From NCBI RefSeq assembly GCF_900106745.1, contig NZ_FNNV01000001.1:62001-126000 (forward strand): a stretch of DNA of 64,000 bases. The letters run 5' to 3'. Position 1 is the stretch's first letter. The number at the start of each line of letters is the position of its first letter. Positions 7,261 through 16,232 of the stretch are shown piece after piece. The translations under genes were made by a program, and so were the position numbers. The stretch is from Paenibacillus sp. CF384. GTDB taxonomy: Bacteria > Bacillota > Bacilli > Paenibacillales > Paenibacillaceae. A model generated the notes under the pieces. The model did no database searches and was not told the DNA's origin. It worked only from the letters and a program-made list of their open reading frames with translations.

Positions 7261-10200
7261 ATGAAACGAAGGCTAGTGGCAATTATGATTATTGCAATCA
7301 TGATGTTGACGAGCATCCCGATTCCGGCTTTTGCAGGTACTGCGGCGGGGATCGACGTATCCGTGACTGCGGATAAAACATCTGTGGTATCAGGCGATAC
7401 GGTCACCTATTCGGTCACCGCCTCCAATAACGGCAGCAAAGGTACCTACAACAATATCAGCATTGTCGCAGGTGAGCACACCTGGGACATCAAACAGATC
7501 AAGAAAGGTAATTCGCAGACCTTTACTTTTATATCCACCTTCAATGAGCCGGGAGAATACTCGATTATAGGCAAAGCGAAGGACAAAAAAGGCAGCCTGA
7601 TCTCTCAGTCCGGCCAACTGACCGTTACAGTGACAAACGCTGTCACCGACGACGACGGCTGGGTCACCATTGGCGACACGGAGGTCGTCGATGTGGAACG
7701 ATCCTGGCTTGGCGCAAAAGGGGAGGATACGACCGCCGGCAACCCGTATCTGCTGTTCCGCGGTTACGACACTTATAAGGACTTCACGTCGTTTGAGCAA
7801 ATCAGCGCAGCGAGTCCTTCCGGTTTCTGGCCTATACTTAGCCAAGCGGACAAGCTGATCCCGAATGGCAATACCGACAAGGTCTGGCGATCGGGAGCAG
7901 GCGGGGCATGGAATACGAACAGAGTGCTCGAGATCGAGCTCAAACAGCGGCATGATCTGGAGGAGATGTGGTTCTTTGACGGAGGAGCATACCGCCCTTC
8001 GGCTTATTGGAACTTTACGGATCCGAATAACCCAGTTCCCGACGTCCCGAACGATCCTGCAGGCGTGGGCAGCAAGTGGGAGGTCATCGGCGGGTCTATC
8101 AATGTGTACGGCTATCTGGAAGATGAGCAGAGATACGAGCTGCTGTTCTCCTATGATATGAACAACAATGACAGCTGGGTGAAGGCAGACCTCAGCGATC
8201 TCAGCAATTTTGCCAACCATACCAACCTTACCTATGAGGAAATTAAGAGAGTCTCGAAAATCAAAATCGAAAAAGTGAGCGAGGATAAATACCACTGGTG
8301 GGAAGGCGCGGACGTATACAGAAACTTCGACACCGATGTAAACCTTTCAAGCTTTGTCATGGTCGGCAAGCCTATCACCCGCAGCAAGGTTGCGGCGGTG
8401 CAGAGGTCTTGGCTCGGCAACGACGGCAAGGCTGAGGGCGATGGGTCGCCTTATCTGCTGTTCGACGGATACGAGAACTATAAGGACTTCACGACGTTTG
8501 AGCAGATCAGCGCAGCGAGTCCAGCCGGCTACCGGCCCGTACTCAGCGAACAAGAGAAAGCGCTTCCGACCAACGACAGCGTATGGAGAACAGGCGAGGG
8601 CGGCAGCAACAAGCTAGAGATCGCACTCAATCAGAAGCATACGCTTCAGGAGATGTGGTTCTTTGACGGCGCGGAATATGGCGCCACATCAGATGCCATA
8701 GCGGACCAGCCAAGCGAGTGGCAGGTCGCCGGCGGTTCTGTCAAAGTGTCCGCTTATGTGGATAACCATTATGTGGAGCTGTTCACCTATGCGATGAACA
8801 ACGACGACAGCTGGGTCCGAATGGACCTCACCAACCCCGCCAGCTTCGGTGGCGGCTACAACTACGATGAGATTAAGAACACCTCGAAACTCAAAATCGA
8901 GAAGCTGAGCGGCGGAACATACAAATACGTTAATTTCGCGGACGATACGATTACGGTCGATCGGGACGTTAACCTATCCGAGTTCGTTATTCTGGGACTG
9001 CCGCTTGAACCGCTGATCGCGGATACCGGTAAAAGGGACATCGTTCCGATTGATTGGAACAAAGAACCTCAGACAGTGCCCGAATTCAACATTGACTTCG
9101 GTACGTCTGTCGGCACCAACAGCTTCTTCAATGACCCCGACCTTAATGGCAACGTCGTCCCGGTCAGCGGAACGACCAGAGAATACCACACGTGGGCTTG
9201 GACGGAATACATGGTCGGAAACGACATTGGCGCCGGCGACAACGATCCGCGTATGATCGACGATCCGGAGAAGCCGTTGGTGGCGTTTGTCAACACCTGG
9301 GGCGCTTTTGACGCTTTCTATAGAAACATGAAGGCCGCCGGTGCGTTGGTCTATCTGTGTCTGCAGAACCTGCATGTCGGAGACGCCGACAGAACGGACC
9401 CCGCGTACAACATGCCCAATTACCAGGGCGATGGGGACAGAGAGAACCCCAATTCCTATCTCGGTCACGCGATGAGCTTATGGCAGCACGTCGCTAGATA
9501 CGGAAGCGCTAAGAGCACGGAGGAGGGCGGTACCGTCGATCCGGATCTGGTGCACGTCGCCCCCGGCACGCCCAAGGAAATCGGGTTGAACCTGATCGAA
9601 ACGTATGAGAACGGCAACGAATTGAACCTCAAGGGCGTGAGCGGTTATGAGTTTGCGGCCATGACCAGCGCGGACTACGACGGCCACATGAACGCTATGA
9701 AGTCGTGGATCCACGATACGGACATCGATGTTAAGTCCCGGAGCGGGAATTACATCTATACCGAAGAAGCCACCGGCAAGCCTTATTCTGGCGTAGGCAT
9801 CAAGAACGCCGACCCTAATGCCAAGCTGTCCATAGCTGGTGTGGGGGGCCTCGACCTCAAGTTCTTGGAAGAGATGACAGAGTGGTTCCTGACTTACAGA
9901 ACCGCGGACGATTACCTGGATATCAACTATTTCCTCGAAGGGAGCTCGTACTACAGGAAACACGACACCGAGAAGACCAATCCCTACACCAGAGAGGAAG
10001 CTCTGCTGGGAGAGGAAAATCCTGAGGATCAGGCTAACTTCCTGTACAGGTTTGAGCAGTTCCCTGTTGACGTGCTGAACGTGCATCACTACACCCCTGA
10101 CTCCAAAGACGTCGCGAACGGCAGGGCGATCGGCGGCGTCGCGCCCGAGGAAGATCAGTGGACCAACCAGACGTGGAACCAGGACGTACCCCTTGAGTAC

Positions 10201-13200
10201 GGCATGAAGTGGGTTATGAATCTTCGCGCACTTTATTATCCCAAAGCCGAGGTGTGGCTTTCCGAGCTGGGCTGGGACAGCGCCCAAGGAACGGCGACCA
10301 CCGCAAAAGCGAATCAGGTTTATTATCCCGGCGTCAATGCCGAGCTCGAATTGAATCCGGATCTTTATCCTAGCTTCTCCGGAGCAGACAATCCGGCAAC
10401 CTTGCAAAACGTCGTCGGCGGTTTTGAGATTCAGGGCCGTTGGATGGTCAGGGAATTCCTGCTGCTGGCGTCATGGGGCGTAGATCGTGCCCAGCAGTTC
10501 ATGCTGCGCGGTTCAGGAACGGGTACCGCCGGTAAATTCAATACCAGCGGGTATCTGGATACCCAAGACGTGCTGGGCGAGGGGCCTAATGCCAAGAAAC
10601 CCGCATGGTACTATGTCACGGCTATGCGCAACTGGCTAGGCGACATGCGCTTCGAGAAGGAAGTGGAGACCCCAACCTATACAAAGAAAGTAGAAGCGTG
10701 GGATCCATCGGGTAATGCCTTCACCAATAACAATACGACGCCCGAAAATGCGCTGAACGTCCTTCGGTTCGGCTTCGAGGACGAGAACGCCGGGAAAGAC
10801 GAGGAAGACAAGAATAACAACAAGGGCTACGCGCTCTGGCTGGGCACCTCCAAAGGTGATGTGGACGGCAACTATGTCGATTATGAGCTTGATCTGTCCG
10901 AAACACCTCTAGCGGATATCGAGGACATTACGCTGGTCGAGCTGGTGCGCAATAGTGAGACCGGTTCCACGACATCCATCAAGTCTCAGTTATCTGACGG
11001 AAAGGTGACCGTAAGAGTCACCGAAAAGCCGGTGTTCGTCATGGTGAACACGGGGGATAATCCGGAGCCTACGGCACATAACGTTACGATCGGCCAAGTG
11101 GAGAACGGAAGCATCACAGCTAATAAAGTTCAGGCGGTAGAGGGCGAACTTGTTACCCTTACTGTTGCTGCGAACACTGAATATCAGATGCAAATTGGCT
11201 CGCTCAAGGTCAACGGCAGCGCAGCTGGCTTGACCAGTCTCGGCAATAACAAGTACTTGTTCGCCATGCCTGGCGAGGACGTCACCGTGACGGTATCGTT
11301 CGTCGAGATAGACGCCAACGACGAATATGCTGTCTTGTATGACGAGAATTTCGACGCCCGAGTTAATGTCGGCGGAGGAGCGTGGGCTGGCGACAGAGCG
11401 GCTATTGTCGGCCGTCCACTAGGTGACGAGGGCGACAAGGCGGTTGAAATTACGCAAGGCGCAGGCAATAACCTGTATCAACTCCCAGGGATCTCCTTTG
11501 AATCCGGCGTCAACTATACCCTTGAGTATGACTTTAGAGGTGACGGCGGAATCGACGGAACCAGTTTTTATTTGAACGACAGCCAGAGGCTATTCGACGG
11601 CGATGCCCCGGTGGACGGCATGATGAATGTCCGTTCGGCCAGCACCTGGAGCGCGAAGACGTATACCCAGAACGAGTGGCACCATTTCAAATTGCAGTTC
11701 AGACATGACGGCGTGAAATGGTCGTTCACGCTGTACATTGACAACATCCTTATGGCTAACGGGCCCGTCGCAACTGCTACCGCTACCGGGAGCCAGACGG
11801 TGAAATTGAAAAACGGTTACCTTAGCGATGAAGGCGGCAAAGCGTACTATGACAACTTCTTACTCTATCGGGGTCAAGAAGAGGTCGTGAAGACGCCGCA
11901 TAGCATCACGGTACCCGTTGTGATCGCCGGAGGTTCGGTTACTACGGACAAGGCAACTGCTAGTGATGGCGAAACGTTCACCTTGACGGTCGTCCCGGAC
12001 GACGGCTATGCGCTGTCCTGGATCAAGATCAACGGAGTGGAGCAGACGCTTGCCAGCGGCAGCCATGTAATCCTCATGCCTGATGAGGACGTCGTCGTAA
12101 CGGCTGCGTTTGAGGAGCTTGAGGTTCAATACACAGTCCTGTATGAAGAAAACTACGACTCGCGCAGTGCTCCCGGCGAGGTAGGCGGATGGGCTGGCAC
12201 CGGAAGCGCGATTGTAGCCGCGCCGGGCGGGTCGGGCGGCAAAGCGCTTGAGATCACGCAAACCGACGGCAATAGTTTGTATCAATTCCCCGCGATCGCG
12301 TTTGAGTCCGGGATCGACTACACCTTGGAATATGACTTTATGGGCAGCGGCGCGAGCACCGGAAATGCCCTCTATAACGGGTGGAGTGAGAGATTCTATG
12401 ACAGCGACGGCGGCAGTGACTCGAGCAAGCTGCAGCTGCGCATGTGGCAGAGCTGGATTGCAAAGTCGTATACGAAAGACGCGTGGCACCACTTCAAAGC
12501 GGAGTTTAAACACAACGGCGTGAAGTGGAGCGTAAAACTCTTCCTGGATGGCGTGCTCGTAGACGAGAACGATGTAAACGGCGCAGTTTCGCTCAATCAA
12601 CAGCTGATGTTGAAGGTCGGCGGGGCAGGAGGTAAAAACTACTTCGACAACGTCGAGCTCTACCAAGGCCATAAATCGGGGGTCGCATACACGGTCACGG
12701 TACCCGGTGTGATCACCGGCGGCTCGGTCATCTCGGACAAGGAAACCGCGGCCGAAGGCGATAACGTCACGCTGACCATAGCACCACAAGTTGGCTACAG
12801 ATTGAAAACACTTACGGCCACGCAATATGGCATGGAAGTGGCATTACCGCCTGCCGGCAGCAACAAATTCGCTTTCATAATGCCCGCCGGAAATGTCACC
12901 GTAACAGCTTCTTTCGAGACTGCTAACACTGCCCTGCTTGAGGAGAATTTTGACGCGTACAGCACTCCTGGCCAGGTTCCCGGATGGGCTGGCACCGGCA
13001 GCGCGATTGTCGCTGCTCCGGGCGGAGTGGGCGGCAAGGCGCTTGAGATCACGCAGACTGACGGCAATAGCATGTATCAATTCCCGGCGATGACCCTTGC
13101 GTCGAACGTCAACTACACGCTGGAATATGACTTTATGGGCAGCGGCGTAACCACGGGAAACGCTCTTTATCTCGGTTGGAGCGCGAGGTTCTATGACAGC

Positions 13201-13467
13201 GACGGCCCGGCGCAGGGCAGTGATTTGAATCTGCGTCCGTGGAACACTTGGGGGAATAAATACTATACCAAAGATGCGTGGCATCATTTCAAAGTGGAGT
13301 TTACCCACAACGGCACGAATTGGAACTTTACGCTCTATCTGGACAACGTCGCTGTAGCTTCTGGTCTTTGCGATGCGAATGTTACCGGAAGTGTGCAGCT
13401 GATGTTAAAGTTAGGCGCGACTGCTGCCGGCGGCAAAGGGTACTTTGACAACATCGTCTTCTACTAA
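7261..13467 (+). CDS. Giant secreted multidomain glycoside hydrolase-like protein
   Basis: About 2068 residues. ATG at 7261 is favoured over TTG at 7258 because AAGGGGG (7247-7253) then has 7-nt spacing. A signal peptide ends at PAFA (residue 25). Order of parts: CARDB/Ig-like domain (about 30-125); two tandem copies of a discoidin-like beta domain starting VERSWLG and VQRSWLG (about 143-370 and 379-577); a TIM-barrel-type catalytic region (about 600-1200); then three repeats of an InlB-type 'Bacterial repeat' domain followed by a LamG/jellyroll-like domain (about 1271-2068). The candidate catalytic pair is E787 in ENGNE and E1002 in WLSELGWD, an arrangement typical of clan GH-A retaining glycosidases. 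I cannot name the GH family. No sortase or SLH anchor, so it is probably released or held by its carbohydrate-binding modules. Likely the extracellular first step of locus A. Confidence 0.85.
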   Translation: MKRRLVAIMIIAIMMLTSIPIPAFAGTAAGIDVSVTADKTSVVSGDTVTYSVTASNNGSKGTYNNISIVAGEHTWDIKQIKKGNSQTFTFISTFNEPGEYSIIGKAKDKKGSLISQSGQLTVTVTNAVTDDDGWVTIGDTEVVDVERSWLGAKGEDTTAGNPYLLFRGYDTYKDFTSFEQISAASPSGFWPILSQADKLIPNGNTDKVWRSGAGGAWNTNRVLEIELKQRHDLEEMWFFDGGAYRPSAYWNFTDPNNPVPDVPNDPAGVGSKWEVIGGSINVYGYLEDEQRYELLFSYDMNNNDSWVKADLSDLSNFANHTNLTYEEIKRVSKIKIEKVSEDKYHWWEGADVYRNFDTDVNLSSFVMVGKPITRSKVAAVQRSWLGNDGKAEGDGSPYLLFDGYENYKDFTTFEQISAASPAGYRPVLSEQEKALPTNDSVWRTGEGGSNKLEIALNQKHTLQEMWFFDGAEYGATSDAIADQPSEWQVAGGSVKVSAYVDNHYVELFTYAMNNDDSWVRMDLTNPASFGGGYNYDEIKNTSKLKIEKLSGGTYKYVNFADDTITVDRDVNLSEFVILGLPLEPLIADTGKRDIVPIDWNKEPQTVPEFNIDFGTSVGTNSFFNDPDLNGNVVPVSGTTREYHTWAWTEYMVGNDIGAGDNDPRMIDDPEKPLVAFVNTWGAFDAFYRNMKAAGALVYLCLQNLHVGDADRTDPAYNMPNYQGDGDRENPNSYLGHAMSLWQHVARYGSAKSTEEGGTVDPDLVHVAPGTPKEIGLNLIETYENGNELNLKGVSGYEFAAMTSADYDGHMNAMKSWIHDTDIDVKSRSGNYIYTEEATGKPYSGVGIKNADPNAKLSIAGVGGLDLKFLEEMTEWFLTYRTADDYLDINYFLEGSSYYRKHDTEKTNPYTREEALLGEENPEDQANFLYRFEQFPVDVLNVHHYTPDSKDVANGRAIGGVAPEEDQWTNQTWNQDVPLEYGMKWVMNLRALYYPKAEVWLSELGWDSAQGTATTAKANQVYYPGVNAELELNPDLYPSFSGADNPATLQNVVGGFEIQGRWMVREFLLLASWGVDRAQQFMLRGSGTGTAGKFNTSGYLDTQDVLGEGPNAKKPAWYYVTAMRNWLGDMRFEKEVETPTYTKKVEAWDPSGNAFTNNNTTPENALNVLRFGFEDENAGKDEEDKNNNKGYALWLGTSKGDVDGNYVDYELDLSETPLADIEDITLVELVRNSETGSTTSIKSQLSDGKVTVRVTEKPVFVMVNTGDNPEPTAHNVTIGQVENGSITANKVQAVEGELVTLTVAANTEYQMQIGSLKVNGSAAGLTSLGNNKYLFAMPGEDVTVTVSFVEIDANDEYAVLYDENFDARVNVGGGAWAGDRAAIVGRPLGDEGDKAVEITQGAGNNLYQLPGISFESGVNYTLEYDFRGDGGIDGTSFYLNDSQRLFDGDAPVDGMMNVRSASTWSAKTYTQNEWHHFKLQFRHDGVKWSFTLYIDNILMANGPVATATATGSQTVKLKNGYLSDEGGKAYYDNFLLYRGQEEVVKTPHSITVPVVIAGGSVTTDKATASDGETFTLTVVPDDGYALSWIKINGVEQTLASGSHVILMPDEDVVVTAAFEELEVQYTVLYEENYDSRSAPGEVGGWAGTGSAIVAAPGGSGGKALEITQTDGNSLYQFPAIAFESGIDYTLEYDFMGSGASTGNALYNGWSERFYDSDGGSDSSKLQLRMWQSWIAKSYTKDAWHHFKAEFKHNGVKWSVKLFLDGVLVDENDVNGAVSLNQQLMLKVGGAGGKNYFDNVELYQGHKSGVAYTVTVPGVITGGSVISDKETAAEGDNVTLTIAPQVGYRLKTLTATQYGMEVALPPAGSNKFAFIMPAGNVTVTASFETANTALLEENFDAYSTPGQVPGWAGTGSAIVAAPGGVGGKALEITQTDGNSMYQFPAMTLASNVNYTLEYDFMGSGVTTGNALYLGWSARFYDSDGPAQGSDLNLRPWNTWGNKYYTKDAWHHFKVEFTHNGTNWNFTLYLDNVAVASGLCDANVTGSVQLMLKLGATAAGGKGYFDNIVFY
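7688..8990 (+). repeat. Two tandem discoidin-like domain repeats in the giant gene
   Basis: Within the coding sequence, copy 1 (about 7688-8370) and copy 2 (about 8394-8990) share VxRSWLG, PYLLFxGY, YKDFTxFEQISAASP and LxEMWFFDGxxY at the same relative places. They are probably substrate-binding modules duplicated within the gene. Confidence 0.75.
11071..13464 (+). repeat. Three InlB-repeat plus jellyroll units in the giant gene
   Basis: Units begin near 11071, 11893 and 12685. Each has an InlB-type repeat (G.V...K..A..G..VTLTV...GY.L..L, then MP...VTVTASF) followed by a jellyroll domain (ENFDA, GWAGTGSAIV, YTLEYDFMGSG, WHHFK, YFDN). Units 2 and 3 are also alike at DNA level around 12187 and 12982, indicating recent duplication. 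Confidence 0.8.
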
Positions 13468-13520
13468 GGTGAAACTTCAAGTCAGCTAAGGCCATAGAAG
13501 ATAAATTCAACGGAACAAAT

Positions 13521-13576
13521 AATGCGGGCTTGCGAGCATCGGGAGGTTCTCTCTCGTGAAAACGCAAGCCCGCGTT
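13521..13576 (+). other. Large stem-loop after the giant gene
   Basis: A 14-bp stem AATGCGGGCTTGCG/CGCAAGCCCGCGTT (one G-T pair) closes a 28-nt loop. No T tract follows, so it may be a weak or Rho-assisted terminator, or a 3' stabilising structure. The rest of 13468-13798 contains no gene; a TATAAT at 13698-13703 could be the -10 of a promoter for the GH88 gene. Confidence 0.65.
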
Positions 13577-13798
13577 ACGTGTTATTTGGTTACATCGCGT
13601 TCTTTCTCGATTTCAAGCCAACTAGTTCCCGTCAAAAGGTTATGAAAAGACTGCGATTCTTTAATTATTACTATAAGGTTCGGCAGTTCAGTGGTTTTAT
13701 AATAGATACATCCGGCAAAGCCAGAGTAGTTTGCAGGCAGGGAAGCAAGCTGGAAACGCCATGGTAGTGAAACAAAATGTTGTCCAGGAGGCAGAAGC

Positions 13799-14992
13799 AT
13801 GACAGAGCATAAGTTGCACCATGAATTGGAACGGGATTTGGGCTGGGTGCATGAGGCTTGGAGCAAGGCGGAAGCGAAAATCGGCCGGAGCGCGAGGACG
13901 ATTGGAGCCGCCTTCCCGAATGGAACGACAAACGGACGTTACGTCAGGGGACCGGTGCACGACTGGGTTGCCGGCTTCTGGCCGGGACTGATGTGGACTG
14001 TGTACCGCGAGAATGGGGATGAGGAGCTGCGACGCGTCGCCGAAGCGTGCGAGCAGCAGCTCGCGGAGACGCTGCAGACCTACGACTTGCTGCATCACGA
14101 TGTCGGCTTTATGTTCAGCTTGAGCAGCGTTGCTCAGCATAAACTGGCCGAAGCGTCAGGGCGCGGTGGAGATGCGGATGCCAAGCGGCATGCGCTCATC
14201 GCGGCCAACCTGCTTGCCGGACGGTATAATCCGCAAGGAGAGTTCATCCGCGCTTGGCCGAATTGGGACGAAGAGGATCATACCGGCTGGGCGATCATAG
14301 ATTGTCTGATGAATTTGCCGCTGCTCCATTGGGCAGGTCAGGAGATCAAGGATCCTCGATATAAGCACATCGCAATCCGGCATGCCGATTCTGTCCTGCG
14401 CGATTTTATTCGTTCAGATGGTTCGGTCTGCCATATTATAAGCTACGATCCGGAGACCGGGGCGCCGATCGAGTCGCTGGCCGGACAAGGCTACGCGGCA
14501 GATTCTGCTTGGGCACGCGGAGCGTCTTGGGCACTGTACGGCTTCGCGCTTAGCTATCGTTACACGGGTGAAGCTCGGTATCGCGAAGCCGCGCTTCGAG
14601 TTGCTCGGTTCTTCGTCGCGCGGTTGCCGGGAGACGCCGTCCCGTACTGGGACTTCTTCTTGCCGGAAGCAAGTCAAGAGTCGATGCCAAGGGATTCATC
14701 TGCGGCGGCGATCGCGGCATCTGGTCTGTTGGAGCTGGCCGAGCTGCTGAAAGCGGACGGAGGAGCGGGAAACGAAGAGGATGCCAATTGGTGCGAGTCA
14801 TCAGCCGAGCAGATCGTCAAGTCGCTGAGCGAACGCTATGCAGAATGGGGCGACGAGCATGAGGGCCTATTGAGGCATGCAACCGGTTACTACTCGCGCG
14901 GTGTTTATGTCGATGAATCTCTAATCTATGGCGATTATTTCTTCGTAGAAGCGCTCGTGAAGCTGAGGGGACGCAGGGAGTTATTCTGGTAG
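13799..14992 (+). CDS. GH88 unsaturated glucuronyl/galacturonyl hydrolase
   Basis: 397 residues, usual for GH88. These cytoplasmic enzymes hydrate the double bond of 4,5-unsaturated uronic acids left by polysaccharide lyases, releasing the keto-uronate. Both acidic residues known from Bacillus sp. GL1 UGL (Asp88 and Asp149) have counterparts: D101 in LLHHDVGFM and D168 in WAIIDCLMN. The aromatic active-site wall (WVAGFWPGLMW, RAWPNWD, RGASWALYGFA) is intact. No signal peptide. AGGAGG lies before the ATG. The next gene follows after 49 bases, so it heads an operon of cytoplasmic glycan enzymes. GH88 implies that the target polymer contains uronic acid and is cut by a lyase. Confidence 0.93.
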   Translation: MTEHKLHHELERDLGWVHEAWSKAEAKIGRSARTIGAAFPNGTTNGRYVRGPVHDWVAGFWPGLMWTVYRENGDEELRRVAEACEQQLAETLQTYDLLHHDVGFMFSLSSVAQHKLAEASGRGGDADAKRHALIAANLLAGRYNPQGEFIRAWPNWDEEDHTGWAIIDCLMNLPLLHWAGQEIKDPRYKHIAIRHADSVLRDFIRSDGSVCHIISYDPETGAPIESLAGQGYAADSAWARGASWALYGFALSYRYTGEARYREAALRVARFFVARLPGDAVPYWDFFLPEASQESMPRDSSAAAIAASGLLELAELLKADGGAGNEEDANWCESSAEQIVKSLSERYAEWGDEHEGLLRHATGYYSRGVYVDESLIYGDYFFVEALVKLRGRRELFW

Positions 14993-15041
14993 ATGACGAT
15001 ATCGGAGCGTGCGAAAGGAAGAAACCGAGAGGATGAGAGAG

Positions 15042-16199
15042 ATGGGGCTGAGAGATCCAATGCTGCGTAATCGTACGATCGAAGTGACTGCGGGAGGTTC
15101 GCAAAGCGACTATCCGGGCTTTACGTCGATGGCCATTCAGTTGGCGGTAGATAAAGTGACCAGCTGCGGCGGAGGTATCGTACGGTTGGATCAAGGCGTT
15201 TATGACGTGTCCGGACCGATTCGCCTGACGGATCGGGTCACGCTGGCAGGCGCCGGACCAGAGACGATTCTGCGTAAGACGGACGGCTTCAAGAGTCCGT
15301 TCGTCGTCGATGCCGACTACGGGGAACTGCGCGTGGAGGTGGCGGACGCCAGCGGCTTCCGCGCCGGAATGGGTCTACAAATCTTCGACGATTCGCAGAA
15401 ATGGGGCTGGGATGAAAGCACGGCAATCATTACTGCAGTGGATGGCAATGTGCTGCGCTTCGATCGGCATCTTGAGCGCGATTACCATTCGGACGACGGC
15501 GGCATGGCAACGAACGCCTGCTCGATTATCGAGGCGGTGGATGTCGAGCAAGTCCGCGTGCGCGACCTTGCGATAGACGGCAACAAGGTGGCTAACGAGC
15601 CAATAGGAGGCTGCCGAGCAGGCGGGATCTATCTGAAGAAGGCGCGCGACTGCATGATCGAGCGCGTCGTCGTGCGCGACTTCAATGGCGACGGCATTAG
15701 TTGGCAGATTACTGAGCATATCTCGGTGCTGCACTGCGACGTTCGCGGCTGCACAGGGTCGGGACTGCATCCCGGCGCCGGCTCGCATTCCTCGCGCGTC
15801 AAAGATAATACGTGCATCGACAACGGCACGGCGGGGCTGTTCATCTGCTGGCGCGTCCAGTTCGGCGAATTCGAGCGCAACGTACTGGAAAATAACGCCG
15901 TGTCAGGCATCTCTATCGGACATAAGGACTGCGACAATCGGTTCGCCGATAATATCATTCGCGGTAACGGGAACGGCGGCGTCTATTTTCGCCCGGAGAA
16001 TGCCTCTAACGGGGCGAACCGCAACCATTGGCTTCGCAACGTAATCGAGGACAACGACGGATTCGGATTCTTAGTGAATGCCGGGTCCATCGACAATGAA
16101 TTGAAGGATAATCTTATCCGCGATACGGGAACAGGCCGGCAGGCGGGCGACTTCTGGCTGGCAGATGGTGCAGAGCGCTTCCTGGCGTATCGAGAATAG
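15042..16199 (+). CDS. Right-handed beta-helix (pectate lyase-fold) protein
   Basis: About 385 residues. The start is uncertain: ATG at 15042 follows GAGAGG by 9 nt; ATG at 15033 and GTG at 15009 are in-frame alternatives. The N-terminus (VTAGGSQSDYPGFTSMAIQLAVDKV, positions about 10-35, and GGGIVRLDQGVYDVSGPI) is the typical cap of the pectate-lyase-3/GH28-like superfamily. It is followed by about ten beta-helix rungs with N/G/D-rich turns (DNGTAG, ENNAVSGI, RGNGNGGV, EDNDGFG). No signal peptide, so it probably acts on imported oligosaccharides. It may be a lyase, hydrolase or epimerase; family is not decided by what I can see. It lies between GH88 and GH2 in one operon. Confidence 0.8.
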   Translation: MGLRDPMLRNRTIEVTAGGSQSDYPGFTSMAIQLAVDKVTSCGGGIVRLDQGVYDVSGPIRLTDRVTLAGAGPETILRKTDGFKSPFVVDADYGELRVEVADASGFRAGMGLQIFDDSQKWGWDESTAIITAVDGNVLRFDRHLERDYHSDDGGMATNACSIIEAVDVEQVRVRDLAIDGNKVANEPIGGCRAGGIYLKKARDCMIERVVVRDFNGDGISWQITEHISVLHCDVRGCTGSGLHPGAGSHSSRVKDNTCIDNGTAGLFICWRVQFGEFERNVLENNAVSGISIGHKDCDNRFADNIIRGNGNGGVYFRPENASNGANRNHWLRNVIEDNDGFGFLVNAGSIDNELKDNLIRDTGTGRQAGDFWLADGAERFLAYRE

Positions 16200-16232
16200 G
16201 CTTGAGAGACCTTGCGAAGGAGTCTTTGGAAC

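Noticed and set aside
7390-8295. 301-residue and other long minus-strand frames under the giant gene (also 9478-10407 and 11860-12825)
   Set aside because: They run antisense to well-formed secreted domains and lack ribosome sites and recognisable domains.
13577-13798. Possible small gene or riboswitch before the GH88 gene
   Set aside because: No conserved riboswitch core and no frame with a ribosome site other than that of GH88; only a TATAAT is notable.
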